Assembly (NCBI GenBank): GCA_029204225.1
Contig: CM055098.1
Coordinates: 17,163,775 to 17,227,774, forward strand
DNA from: Diphasiastrum complanatum
Taxonomy: Eukaryota; Streptophyta; Lycopodiopsida; Lycopodiales; Lycopodiaceae
Direction: 5' to 3'
Length of the DNA: 64,000 nt
Below, in pieces: positions 33,965-43,869 of the stretch (its first letter is position 1; every line of letters starts with the position of its first letter). A program made the position numbers and the translations under genes. The notes below the pieces were generated by a model. The model had not been told where the DNA came from, did not search any database, and saw only the letters and a program-made list of their open reading frames with translations.

Positions 33965-35209
33965 TGTAGCGCAGGCATCCCAAAGGGAGCCGGGAACCAC
34001 GACTTAGCTTCCCAGCCTTCAACTCTTGCCATCCAAACCCACTTGACATACAAGCAGCCAACTCGCCAACAACGATCAGACTTAACCAACATGAAGTTCC
34101 GAAAACCAACATTGAGATCCAACCTGGCGCCATGCCAGATCGGGGGTCCCGATGTGGGTGACTTCCCTCCAAGCAAGCCGCCCGACATACATCAAACTTA
34201 ACCAACTCGAAGCTTCGTTACAAACGAGTAACATCCATTCCAAGCAAGCGGTCTGACTTACATCAGACTTAACCAACTGAAAGCTTCGTCACGAGCGCTG
34301 GAAGCCAACCTGGCGCCACGCCAGACTGGACAGCCATAAACAGGTAATATCCACCCAAGCAAGCCATCCAACTCAGCCGACAGGTTAGAGCCCGTTCCCC
34401 AAGAGCTTAACCCATTCACGTTCATGCAAGGAACACTCAGAACCACAAGCCGCGACAGATATGGAAACAACCAGTTCCTGGACCAAATGGTCCCGACAGC
34501 ATACCGCTGGCGCCACGGACCGAATGGTCCCGACGGCATACCGCTGGCGTCCCGGGATACGACCCTCAGCTATGTGCCAAATTAAAAATTTGGAAAGCGG
34601 CCTTACAACTGGCGCTTTTACCGAACACTGAAACCCAGAAGGTAATCAGAGTCAGTTTGAGGAAAATCCCACTTTATTGATAAATCTGAGAAGGTTACAT
34701 TTCAAGTGTGTGACCGACCCTAGTCTCCGGGGCGCTAGCATGCCAAGGCGAGAGCCATGACAACATTCCAGCAAGGGAGGCTGAGACTTGGTTGGAGCTC
34801 GCCCTGAGTCGCAACCCGCACTCCCCTATAGTATTGGTGTGATTCGGCACCCCCCCTCATACCAAGCACTCTACCCAAGCTGGTAAAGCACGTTTTTCTC
34901 TCTCTAGGATTTTCTCTTTCTAGAAAGTCATTTTCTCTCTCTAGATTTTATTGATCCCCAGGCTTCCTTTAATCATGCCTAGATCGTGTGAGGTGATTGC
35001 ACATCGATCTGAGCTCTCTGGACTTCGCTAGAACCGATCAAAGATTTTCAGCCATAGGAACTTGGCGCCGGCTGGATTCTGGTCACAGTGGCGCCGGGAG
35101 CGGCGCCGGCGCCGTTGGCGCCGGGAGCAGCAGGGGCGCTGCTGGCGCCGGGGACATAGCTGGCGCCGATGGCGCCGCAAGTAAAGCTTGTAAAGGTAGC
35201 TTTACAACA
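33965..35209 (-). repeat. 3' LTR of element A
   Basis: 1245 bp. In element sense it starts TGTTGTAAAGCTACC at 35209 and ends GCGCTACA at 33965. The GGCGCC-rich segment is at about 35060-35180. Confidence 0.95.
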
Positions 35210-37799
35210 TCCACCCCACCTTTATAAAATCTGATGTCCTCATCAGATGTCAGATTAAAGTAAAGGTGTCTCCCAATTAAAATGACTATACATTTAAGCT
35301 ACTAGGCACAGTACTCAATTTACTGGCCACTTTTTATTAACATTGAAGCTGGCACACCACAAGTCGGAGGCTCAGCTCTTTGTACTGAAAATTTACATAA
35401 CTTGAAAATATATCTTTGTCTGGGAAAAGCGTAGATTTGATATCGCTTTCGTAAAACCCGAGAACCTTATTAATTGGTGACAGAGGCCTTTCTTTGAAAT
35501 GTTCGCCCCTGTCGCTTCTGACTTTCGACTTTGGAACTCCTTTGAGCTCCTGATTTGTCCTTGATGCACTTTGTGTTGAGCTCCCTGAGCTCCAGGTTTG
35601 TTCAGTTCCGCACAGGTATCAAGGCTCCCTGAGCCGAAGGATTTATCGTTTGATTGCCCACTTTATGGTCCACTCCGTGCCTTGTTGCTTCTGCACCTTG
35701 ATTTCTCTCCTTGTCCAAGCCTGATCTTGATACTTTTCCATCTTGGCTCTTTAAGGTAGGCAAAGATTGAGTACTCCGCAATGCACCTCTCACTTAGCTT
35801 GAAGTAGCTCTTTGAATCAGCCCAAATGTAACCATTGACCTCGTGGAAAGCCAAAGTGTCGCACCAGTTTGATCCGCATCCGAACTATCTCTTCGCGTTT
35901 GTTTGAAGCACCATGTCCGTCGCGCAAAACTTGACTTTCACAATTCCATCACTGGTCAGTTGCCTCACAGTCAAAACAAGAAGTGTATATCGAGCTTGGC
36001 TTCAAGTAGCTCTCTTTGAATCAGACACATGCACCCAGAGTTTGCACTAGTCCGATCTCAACGCGAACTGTCCCTTAGCGTTCGTTCGAAATACCAAGTC
36101 TCTCATGCAAGACTCAACTTTCTCAGTTCCTTCATTGATCAGCTGCCTTACACGTAACACAAGCCAGCGTACTCATATGTTTCCTCATCATTGCTGGTCT
36201 AGAGAAAGCCTATAACAAACTTTCCTTTCCACAACAAAAACTTGTCAACTTATTAGGTCCAAAGTTCGCCAGTCTCCTCGTGTGAGTATGGCTAGGTCAC
36301 CTTGAATTTGCCCCCATTTTGATCAACTTTAATTCAAAATTTGCCCCAAGAGAGAGGTGTGTGTGATAGTTCCCCTCCACTTAATAAATCAGCTGATCGG
36401 ACTTTAGAGTAGAGTTCTTCGGACAAAAAGCCTTTCCAACACTTTGCTTCCCATCGGCTAGGATTATGGCTCGATCCAACTTGTTGCCAATCTCTGAAGA
36501 GGATCCTAGTCTTTTCCCCTTTGAGGAAAAACCCAACTGATACTGGATATCACCCATGCTCAGTGAGTTTCAGTTCCGAAGGTGGCCGTCCCAAAATGAA
36601 GACCAACTGCTATAGAAGATCTCCCCTGAAATTGCCCTTTCCAACTTTTGACTTCCTGCTTGCGTCTGGTGGGCGTTGTCGCAAATGAAACTAACCCAAG
36701 AAACAGGCTAGCCATCCATCCTTTGCAAACATTGAGTCATTTCGTTGTCGTTCACGTGCGAGTACTTGAACTGCAAATCCGCCGCACAGATTCTGGATAT
36801 CGCTCATGCTCAGTGAGTTTCAGTTCCGAAGGTGGCCGTCCCAAAATGAAGACCAACTGCTCCATAGAAGATCTCCTCTGAAATGGCCCTTTCCAACTTT
36901 TGACTTCCTGCTTGCGTCTGGTGGGCGTTGTCGCAAATGAAACTAACCTAAGAAACAGGCTAGCCATCCATCCTTTGCAAACATTGAGTCGTTTCGTTGT
37001 CGTTCACGTGTGAGTACTTGAACTGCAAATCCGCCCCACAGATTCTGTAGTCCTCTTTGTTTGATGGTATCAGCCTTCAAAAGAAAAGGTTCCTTCTCGA
37101 GCCATCAGCTCCTTGTATCACAAGCAATCATGCAAACCAGGCAAAGCACGAGTACTAAGACTCACCACGAATACGTACAAGTAAGACACTCAGGCAGGTT
37201 TACTAACAAGTAACAAAGACAAGGTCCCCCTTTGAGATGGTCCTGCCAACGGACCTTTGCCTGGCCGCGCCCATACAAATCGATCACAGAATCAGCCCAC
37301 ATAGGACACCCCTCCAACTATCCGTGCTTTCACCATTAAGCAGCACATTGCCTCAGTCACGCCCCACCACTTTTTGGTCGATAGCCCTTATAGCTAAACG
37401 ATCGGCAGCTATCCCGCACCGGCAGCTAACCACCCGTGCTTTACACCCGAATTCGAGCAGCATCTCTGTATCAATGGTTAACCCGTACAGTTCGAATATG
37501 TCGCCCCGCACCCCACAAGGTACAGACCGTGCTTTCACCTCCCTAGGCAGCACTTTGCCTCATCCGTCCTACGTGCAGACAGCGCCAGGCCCGAACCGCG
37601 AGAACTGACCGTGCTTACACCTCAAGGGCAGCACTTTGACTCATCAAGTCCCCCGTTCTGCCGACCACCCCGACCGTGGACGCACCCGTGCTTACACTGT
37701 GGGCAGCACCTTGCACAACAGTTGTCTTGATGAACCCCAAATCGTGGCCATTTCCGTGAGATCCGCATAGCTGACCGGCCAGTCGGCTCTGATACCACA
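35210..37799 (-). other. Non-coding interior of element A, with PPT and PBS
   Basis: On the minus strand, PBS TGGTATCAGAGCC is at 37785-37797, two bases after the 5' LTR, and PPT AAGGTGGGGTGGA at 35210-35222. The 2.6 kb between hold no gag or pol motif on either strand. It exceeds the B interior by about 230 bp because of a tandem duplication at 36555-37050. Confidence 0.9.
36555..37050. repeat. 250-bp tandem duplication inside element A
   Basis: CATGCTCAGTGAGTTTCAG occurs at 36555 and 36805, and the following sequence (through GGTGGCCGTCCCAAAATGAA and CTTGCGTCTGGTGGGCGTTG) is repeated, period 250 bp. Element B carries the block once, so the duplication is specific to A or its source. Confidence 0.9.
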
Positions 37800-39044
37800 T
37801 GTAGCGCAGGCATCCCAAAGGGAGCCGGGAACCACGACTTAGCTTCCCAGCCTTCAACTCTTGCCATCCAAACCCACTTGACATACAAGCAGCCAACTCG
37901 CCAACAACGATCAGACTTAACCAACATGAAGTTCCGAAAACCAACATTGAGATCCAACCTGGCGCCATGCCAGATCGGGGGTCCCGATGTGGGTGACTTC
38001 CCTCCAAGCAAGCCGCCCGACATACATCAAACTTAACCAACTCGAAGCTTCGTTACAAACGAGTAACATCCATTCCAAGCAAGCGGTCTGACTTACATCA
38101 GACTTAACCAACTGAAAGCTTCGTCACGAGCGCTGGAAGCCAACCTGGCGCCACGCCAGACTGGACAGCCATAAACAGGTAATATCCACCCAAGCAAGCC
38201 ATCCAACTCAGCCGACAGGTTAGAGCCCGTTCCCCAAGAGCTTAACCCATTCACGTTCATGCAAGGAACACTCAGAACCACAAGCCGCGACAGATATGGA
38301 AACAACCAGTTCCTGGACCAAATGGTCCCGACAGCATACCGCTGGCGCCACGGACCGAATGGTCCCGACGGCATACCGCTGGCGTCCCGGGATACGACCC
38401 TCAGCTATGTGCCAAATTAAAAATTTGGAAAGCGGCCTTACAACTGGCGCTTTTACCGAACACTGAAACCCAGAAGGTAATCAGAGTCAGTTTGAGGAAA
38501 ATCCCACTTTATTGATAAATCTGAGAAGGTTACATTTCAAGTGTGTGACCGACCCTAGTCTCCGGGGCGCTAGCATGCCAAGGCGAGAGCCATGACAACA
38601 TTCCAGCAAGGGAGGCTGAGACTTGGTTGGAGCTCGCCCTGAGTCGCAACCCGCACTCCCCTATAGTATTGGTGTGATTCGGCACCCCCCCTCATACCAA
38701 GCACTCTACCCAAGCTGGTAAAGCACGTTTTTCTCTCTCTAGGATTTTCTCTTTCTAGAAAGTCATTTTCTCTCTCTAGATTTTATTGATCCCCAGGCTT
38801 CCTTTAATCATGCCTAGATCGTGTGAGGTGATTGCACATCGATCTGAGCTCTCTGGACTTCGCTAGAACCGATCAAAGATTTTCAGCCATAGGAACTTGG
38901 CGCCGGCTGGATTCTGGTCACAGTGGCGCCGGGAGCGGCGCCGGCGCCGTTGGCGCCGGGAGCAGCAGGGGCGCTGCTGGCGCCGGGGACATAGCTGGCG
39001 CCGATGGCGCCGCAAGTAAAGCTTGTAAAGGTAGCTTTACAACA
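37800..39044 (-). repeat. 5' LTR of element A
   Basis: 1245 bp, sequence indistinguishable by eye from 33965-35209. Ends GCGCTACA at 37800 followed by TG and the PBS. Confidence 0.95.
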
Positions 39045-39049
39045 GTCAC

Positions 39050-39767
39050 ACACTTGAAATGTAACCTTCTCAGATTTATCAATAAAGTGGGATTTTCCTC
39101 AAACTGACTCTGATTACCTTCTTGGTTTCAGTGTTCGGTAAAAGCGCCAGTTGTAAGGCCGCTTCAAACTTTTTAATTTGGCACATAGCTGAGGGTCGTA
39201 TCCCGGGATGCCAGCGGTATGCCGTCGGGACCATTCGGTCCGTGGCGCCAGCGGTATGCTGTCGGGACCATTCGGTCTAGGAACTGGTGGTTCTGAGTGT
39301 TTCTTGCATGAACGTGAATGGGTTAAGCTCTTGGGGAACGGGCTCTAACCTGTCGGCTGAGTTGGATGGCTTGCTTGGGTGGAAGTTACCTGTTTATGGC
39401 TGTCCAGTCTGGCGTGACGCCAGATTGGCTTCCAGCGCTCGTGACGAAGCTTTCAGTTGGTTAAGTCTGATGTAAGTTAGACCACTTGCTTGGAATGGAT
39501 GTTACTCGTTTGTAACGAAGCTTCAAGTTGGTTAAGTTTGATGTATGTCGGGCGGCTTGCTTGGAGAGAAGTCACCCACATCGGGACCCCCGATCTGGCA
39601 TGGCGCCAGGTTGGATCTCAATGTTGGTTTCCAAACTTCCAGTTGGTTAAGTCTGATCGTTGTTAGCGAGTTGGCTGCTTGTATGTCAAGTGGGTTTGGA
39701 CGGCAAGAGTTGAAGGCTGGGAAGCTAAGTCGTGGTTCTCGGCTCCCTTTGGGATGCCTGCGCTACA
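39050..39767 (+). repeat. 3' LTR of element B, second part
   Basis: Resumes after the duplicated GTCAC and runs to TGCGCTACA at 39767, then CTGGG (the target duplication of B). Compared with the 5' LTR of B it has a deletion near 39285 (a segment containing TTGTCTCCATATCTGTCGCG is missing) and scattered substitutions. Confidence 0.93.
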
Positions 39768-39772
39768 CTGGG

Positions 39773-41399
39773 AAGCAGGAACAGGTGTAGCACAAATCCT
39801 GGTGGAAATGTAACAACTAATAAATGAATGTGTACTGCCTGTATCCACTAAAGCAATATACTCTCGCCCCGCATCTAGAATAATATGATCCACAAATGGA
39901 ACAACATACGTAATAATAGAAGCATCAACTGATAAGTTCTGGCCTAAATATGCATCTAGAAGAACCGCATACTCATCTAGACGGGTATCAGCAAAATCAG
40001 CTACTGAGTATACAACAGGACCATCATGAAATGTATTACCGTATACCATATAGAGATCTACTGGAGTAGCCAAAGCATATGAAACCGTAGACCCATGAAT
40101 AATATCGAAATAAGGAGCATAGGCGACAACATCTATAGCATGGCGCTCAGGAACACGAGTAGCATCAAAGTACTCAACAACAATATCAAAGCATGGAACA
40201 ACATCATCAATAGTATCACAGCATGCTATATCAGTATCAAGGACCATATCAGCCGCAACCTGTATATGTGAATTAGCATCAGTAGGAACCTGTATATGTG
40301 ACTCTGACTCACTATGGGATACAATGACGAGCTCAGGTAGATCAATAACTATCTCAAGTAAATCAGGCAACTCGCTCAAACTGTGTGATATAGGATCCTG
40401 AAGGTCAGGGAACTCTGCAGACGTGTAACGTCGGACAAAAGCAAGTCGAGGGGTCGGAGGACGAGGAGACGAAGGGACAATGCAAGGATCTGGAACTAAA
40501 GGAGCAGGTGTAGGGGTGGACATAGCGGGAAAAGATGAAGCAGAAGGACGGGGTCGGGAGAAGCGGTAAGAAAGGGTGTCAGAGTACTTGTGCTGTAAAG
40601 TATTGGCAAGAGACATCGCCTCAACAAGTGTGGGAGGACGGAAGGAAGAAACATCATAACGTAAGGCACCACGAAGCCCAGCAATATAACGAGAAATAAG
40701 CTCAGTGGCCGGTAGATCTGTGAAAAGATAAGAAACCTCCATAAACTAATCTGTATAAAAAGCAAGGTCATTGGTCTGAGTGAGACTACGGAATGTATCA
40801 CATTGGCGGTCGAGCCACTGAGGATCAATCATAGCATGACGGAGGTCACGGCGAAAGGTATGCTATATATGGAGCCCTTCTCGATCAGGATCAGCTCGAT
40901 AAACTCGTTACCACGTGGCGGCGCGTCCATCTAAGTGTGAAGCAGCCAACTGGATCTTCTGAGGATCAGTCTTAGGGTAGATCTGAAAATATGTGTCAAG
41001 CTTAGCAAACAAATTCTCTAATAAGTTCCAGTCAGAGGAACCGGAATAGGTAGCAAGCTGTACCCTATCACGAAAGTCTCGAGCAAAGTGTGGCTCAGGA
41101 ACTGGGGGACGTGAAAAGAAACCAAGAGGTGGGTTAGGTGGAATGAACAGTCCACCACCAGGTTGACTAACAGAAGAAGATGGAAATCCAAATGGAGGGG
41201 GAGTCCCAAATCAAGGAAAGACAGGAGCTTTTCCAGGACCATGAGGCTGTAAAGAATCAATATGTGACTGCATAGTAGCAAAGCCGGTCATAACTGTATT
41301 GAAGCAAAGAATGAGGCCAGAAAGGGTATCATCCATGCGCCGAAACTGATCGGATAAGTTTTCCTGAACAGTTTCACTCGGGGTAGGTGAATGTGCCAT
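39773..41399 (-). pseudogene. C element gag-protease with zinc knuckle replaced
   Basis: From the ATG at 41399 (MAHSPTPSETVQEN) the frame shows FRRMDDTLSGL, a NLLENLFAKLDTYFQIYP segment, HLDGRAATW, LRHAMIDPQWLDRQ and SYLFTDLPATELISRYIAGL: a gypsy gag. Stops lie near 41213, 40880 and 40745, most TAG or TGA. After FVRRYTSAEF, element E has a CCHC knuckle; here there are instead about 190 codons, acidic and Val/Ile-rich, with SHIQV twice. Then comes the protease motif EYIALVDTGSTHSFIS (D-T-G near 39840), ending where B inserted. Loss of the knuckle would remove normal RNA binding. Confidence 0.85.
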
Positions 41400-41430
41400 A
41401 ATGATAGTGGAAGGAATAGACGAAAACTTG
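39773..41430 (-). mobile_element. Gypsy derivative C, proximal (gag/protease) segment
   Basis: Minus-strand gag and protease N-terminal half, interrupted at 39768-39772 by B. Upstream homology to the gag of E and D ends near 41430 and no LTR or PBS is found there, so C is truncated at its 5' end. Together with 27746-29914 it forms one element lying in the permease intron in the same orientation as the gene. Confidence 0.85.
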
Positions 41431-42148
41431 AGGGAGCGGACTCTTGTCGTCACCCCAAATTATTCTATTAAAACCAATATTATCCATATCTGCAAAGCAA
41501 TCAAGTTCAAAAAATTCATCTGAAATGGTTGTCTCAACGTAGGTAGAAAGGACATGGTGCACGTAGAACATAGCACATCTTTGCAAAATGAAACTATTTC
41601 TTCTCTTATACACTTTGAGAGAAATGGACCAAACTAAGAATGTGATTCCATCTGCCGTCATTGAAAATATCAAGAGTGATTGAAGATATAATCCGATCTA
41701 AAAAATGATTGGAAATGACAAACAAGTAAATCTCATTTGGAATCACCCATTTTGCACATTAGCAATAGTCATATGTAAAAGTTGCAAAGATTTGTGCCAA
41801 AGCAAAAACCTTGATTAAGAGCAATATAATTCTAGCCATTTTAGCCAATAAACTCAAGAACATTGTTTTCCATTCTAGTACTTACATTTTTTTGGATGAG
41901 CTATTAGCAATGAAGGTAGGGTGGTAGCTAGATATAATGTTAACAACAAGTAGAACATAAACTAGCATAATGTCAAAAGCTTTGAGCATCAACTTTTAGT
42001 CAATGCATGAATGAAAACTATTATGCAGTCTTGAAGTTACTTAGCTACATTGATTATACACTTGCAAATTTGTAAAATAAGATGAGAGCAGGAATTACAA
42101 AATCTGGTTGAAATTGTAATGATAAGAATCTCTTGAAAAGCGAAATAC
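41431..42148 (-). other. Permease intron sequence; unrecognised 99-codon frame
   Basis: AT-rich intron. A minus-strand open frame at 41673-41374 overlaps the border of element C. Its upstream half contains FFELDCFADMDNIG and matches nothing I recognise. Confidence 0.4.
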
Positions 42149-42191
42149 CTGTTGTAGTTAGAACCGATAAATATGCCGCATTCAAGCATAG
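42149..42191 (-). CDS. Amino acid permease exon (most upstream recognised)
   Basis: 43 bp between TATATTGCAG (acceptor) and GTATTT (donor). It enters in phase 0 and leaves one base, which with the two bases opening the 27380-27522 exon makes the Asp codon. It reads LCLNAAYLSVLTTT, the APC-permease segment with the pattern LxxNxAYxxVL at the end of the helix that precedes the GTLNAAVLS exon. The exon is short, but the exact match in phase, position and motif across a 14.6-kb intron makes it convincing. Preceding exons (helices 1-6) are not recognisable in the window. Confidence 0.8.
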
Positions 42192-42530
42192 CTGCAATAT
42201 AGTCAAATAAATATGAAAGACTTATCAGTTGTGTCACCTACAAGAAAGATATATTTCTATATTTTTCCTTGCCTACCTTGAATTGACTAATTGAAATTCC
42301 CTCTTTTGAATAGAAAGAATTTACAACACTCTCTTAACAAGGAGCAAGATTTAAAAACAGCATAAACATACCTCAAAAAAATAACCAAAAAAAATACAAA
42401 AGGCAGGTTATCATGCAGTTGCTTGTTGCTTGAAGCTTCATGTTGAGTTGATACTTATGTTTCTATCACATGGGGTAAAAATTTAGTATCAAAGAAGATA
42501 AATGTTTCGGTAAAGTTGAATTGGAGAGAT
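42192..42530 (-). other. Intron or intergenic DNA, nothing recognised
   Basis: AT-rich sequence between the permease exon and the tail of LINE fragment L3. I searched it for an exon ending in phase 0 with the expected AYDGW-like permease motif and saw none. Confidence 0.5.

Positions 42531-42568
<38 letters not shown>
42531..42568. repeat. (GAAA)n tract, tail of LINE L3
   Basis: About nine GAAA/AAAG units. In LINE orientation it is a (CTTT)n tail following a polyadenylation-like AATAAA. Confidence 0.85.
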
Positions 42569-43006
42569 CTTTATTTATGTTACATCTCAATTGCAGTAAA
42601 TACTAGAAGGAGCATATAAATGTCTCTAGAAACAAAAATCTACTGGATTAAAGGATTAAACTAGCAAAACTAAACAAATATCTGCCCTACTCTCATGATA
42701 GGTAGACTTGAGAGAGATGATATAAAGGAATGGAGTATGACTAAAGCTGTACAAGACAAAGTAATTCCCTGCCAAAGAAATGAAGGATAGATGATGATGT
42801 CAGTACTGAAGAGGAAATAATAGGCCTACTCACATGAGATCGAGACCTATGGAGTCTTCTGGTAGCCATGAAGCTCGGCCTCGAAGCAATACACTGTCGT
42901 TGATCCCAATGAGGGTCTCTATAAGGGATGTCTCATCCTTTGACAATGTCCCCGCTTCAAGTTTTGTTTTGGAATGTCTCCTTGACGAAAGGGAGGTGAT
43001 TTGGGT

Positions 43007-43760
43007 CTAGGAGTCTTGGTATTTATACTGACACCTCTGACATATGCCTTTATGGAGAAGAGACATCTCACACAACATCAAGGCCACATACTTGTGGCCA
43101 ATAACAATGGTATGATAGTTATCAAGCTTCATGGGGTCATTCTTGTGGATGGAGTGGATGATATTGGTAGACCATGACCTACGGAAGACCAGAATGACAA
43201 CATGATTAAGGAGTGAGGCCAAAATGGGCGCAAGTATATCAATGACATGAGTAAGTCATCAATATCCCGTGCTCGATGGGTTTTCAATCTCTCAATGGCA
43301 AGAGAGACCATATCTGATCTAAAAAGGGAGAAGGTGGAAGGATGAGGAGATACCACAATCGGGTTTGTAGGAAAGGTGTGGAGTAATATGGGATGCTCAG
43401 TCCAATGGCATAGATCTCTCAGCACTAGAGGTGGGGTCCAGGAGATAAACTCGCACCAAAAAGCACCAGAAGAGGAGCTGGAAAGAAGTGAGTCTCTATA
43501 TAGGCATGCCACTCCACTAGAACCTCTACCTCCCACAGATCTAGTGTCTGGATTGAAACTAAAACCCATATGAAGCCCCAAAACTCCTGTAATCCCCTCA
43601 ACTAACTCTCACGAGTTTTCATAAATAGAAGGATATCCCCTTGTGAGATCATGCCGCTAACGAAGAATGAATGCCGTTATGGTTCCATAGCCCAATCTGG
43701 AGGTGATGTGGACGGGGTCCCGAGCTGCTACTACGCTTGAGAACCCCAACTCCCTAGGCA
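43007..43760 (-). pseudogene. LINE ORF2 pieces: endonuclease start and RT start
   Basis: The frame 43581-43129 carries RSVGGRGSSGVACL, matching SRGSGGVACL in the endonuclease of L1 (47.1 kb). The frame 43222-43007 carries SWSTNIIHSIHKNDPMKLDN and NYHTIVIGHKYVAL, the W..N.I.PIHKxGDxxxxxNYRTI start of non-LTR reverse transcriptases. Frameshifts and the missing central region make it a relic. Confidence 0.75.
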
Positions 43761-43869
43761 CTAGAAATGCATGGACCACGATCTAGGTATCTAACTTGCC
43801 CATTCCGATAAATAGCAAATCGACCAGATGCCTTAGCCTGTTGAAGAATTTCTTGCGCTCTACCAATTG
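43761..43869. other. Junction sequence between LINE L3 and a gypsy fragment
   Basis: Short stretch with no clear assignment. Confidence 0.4.

Larger units (their letters stand above)
33965..39044 (-). mobile_element. LTR element A, coding-empty, identical LTRs, nested in B
   Basis: A 5080-bp minus-strand element of the same family as B, inserted into the 3' LTR of B. LTRs are 33965-35209 and 37800-39044 (1245 bp each), with no difference seen on line-by-line reading. The 5-bp target duplication GTCAC is at 33960-33964 and 39045-39049. PBS, PPT and both LTRs are intact, but the interior has no coding capacity. Identical LTRs imply a very recent insertion, hence mobilisation by another element's enzymes. 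Confidence 0.95.
29920..39767 (+). mobile_element. LTR element B, coding-empty (LARD-like), interrupted by A
   Basis: Plus-strand element with a 5' LTR (29920-31118), PBS, an interior of about 2.36 kb (31119-33480) without any gag or pol coding, PPT, and a 3' LTR split by element A (33481-33964 and 39050-39767). The target duplication CTGGG flanks it at 29915-29919 and 39768-39772. Without A it is about 4.76 kb. With long LTRs and a non-coding interior it fits the large retrotransposon derivative class, mobilised in trans. Confidence 0.9.
42531..43760 (-). mobile_element. LINE fragment L3 with (CTTT)n tail
   Basis: Minus strand, 5' to 3': an endonuclease start near 43740-43700 (WNHNGIHSS-like), then RSVGGRGSSGVACLYRDSL (43540-43480), an RT N-terminal piece at 43190-43060, and a 3' end AAATAAAGCTTTCTTTC merging into the (CTTT)n tract 42531-42568. 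The middle of EN and most of RT are missing. The 3' end shares the AATAAA...CTTTCTTTC layout with L2 at 48.9 kb. Confidence 0.75.

Noticed and set aside
41374-41673. 99-codon minus-strand ORF as a permease exon
   Set aside because: It straddles the border of element C, has no transmembrane or permease motif and no consistent phase with neighbouring exons.
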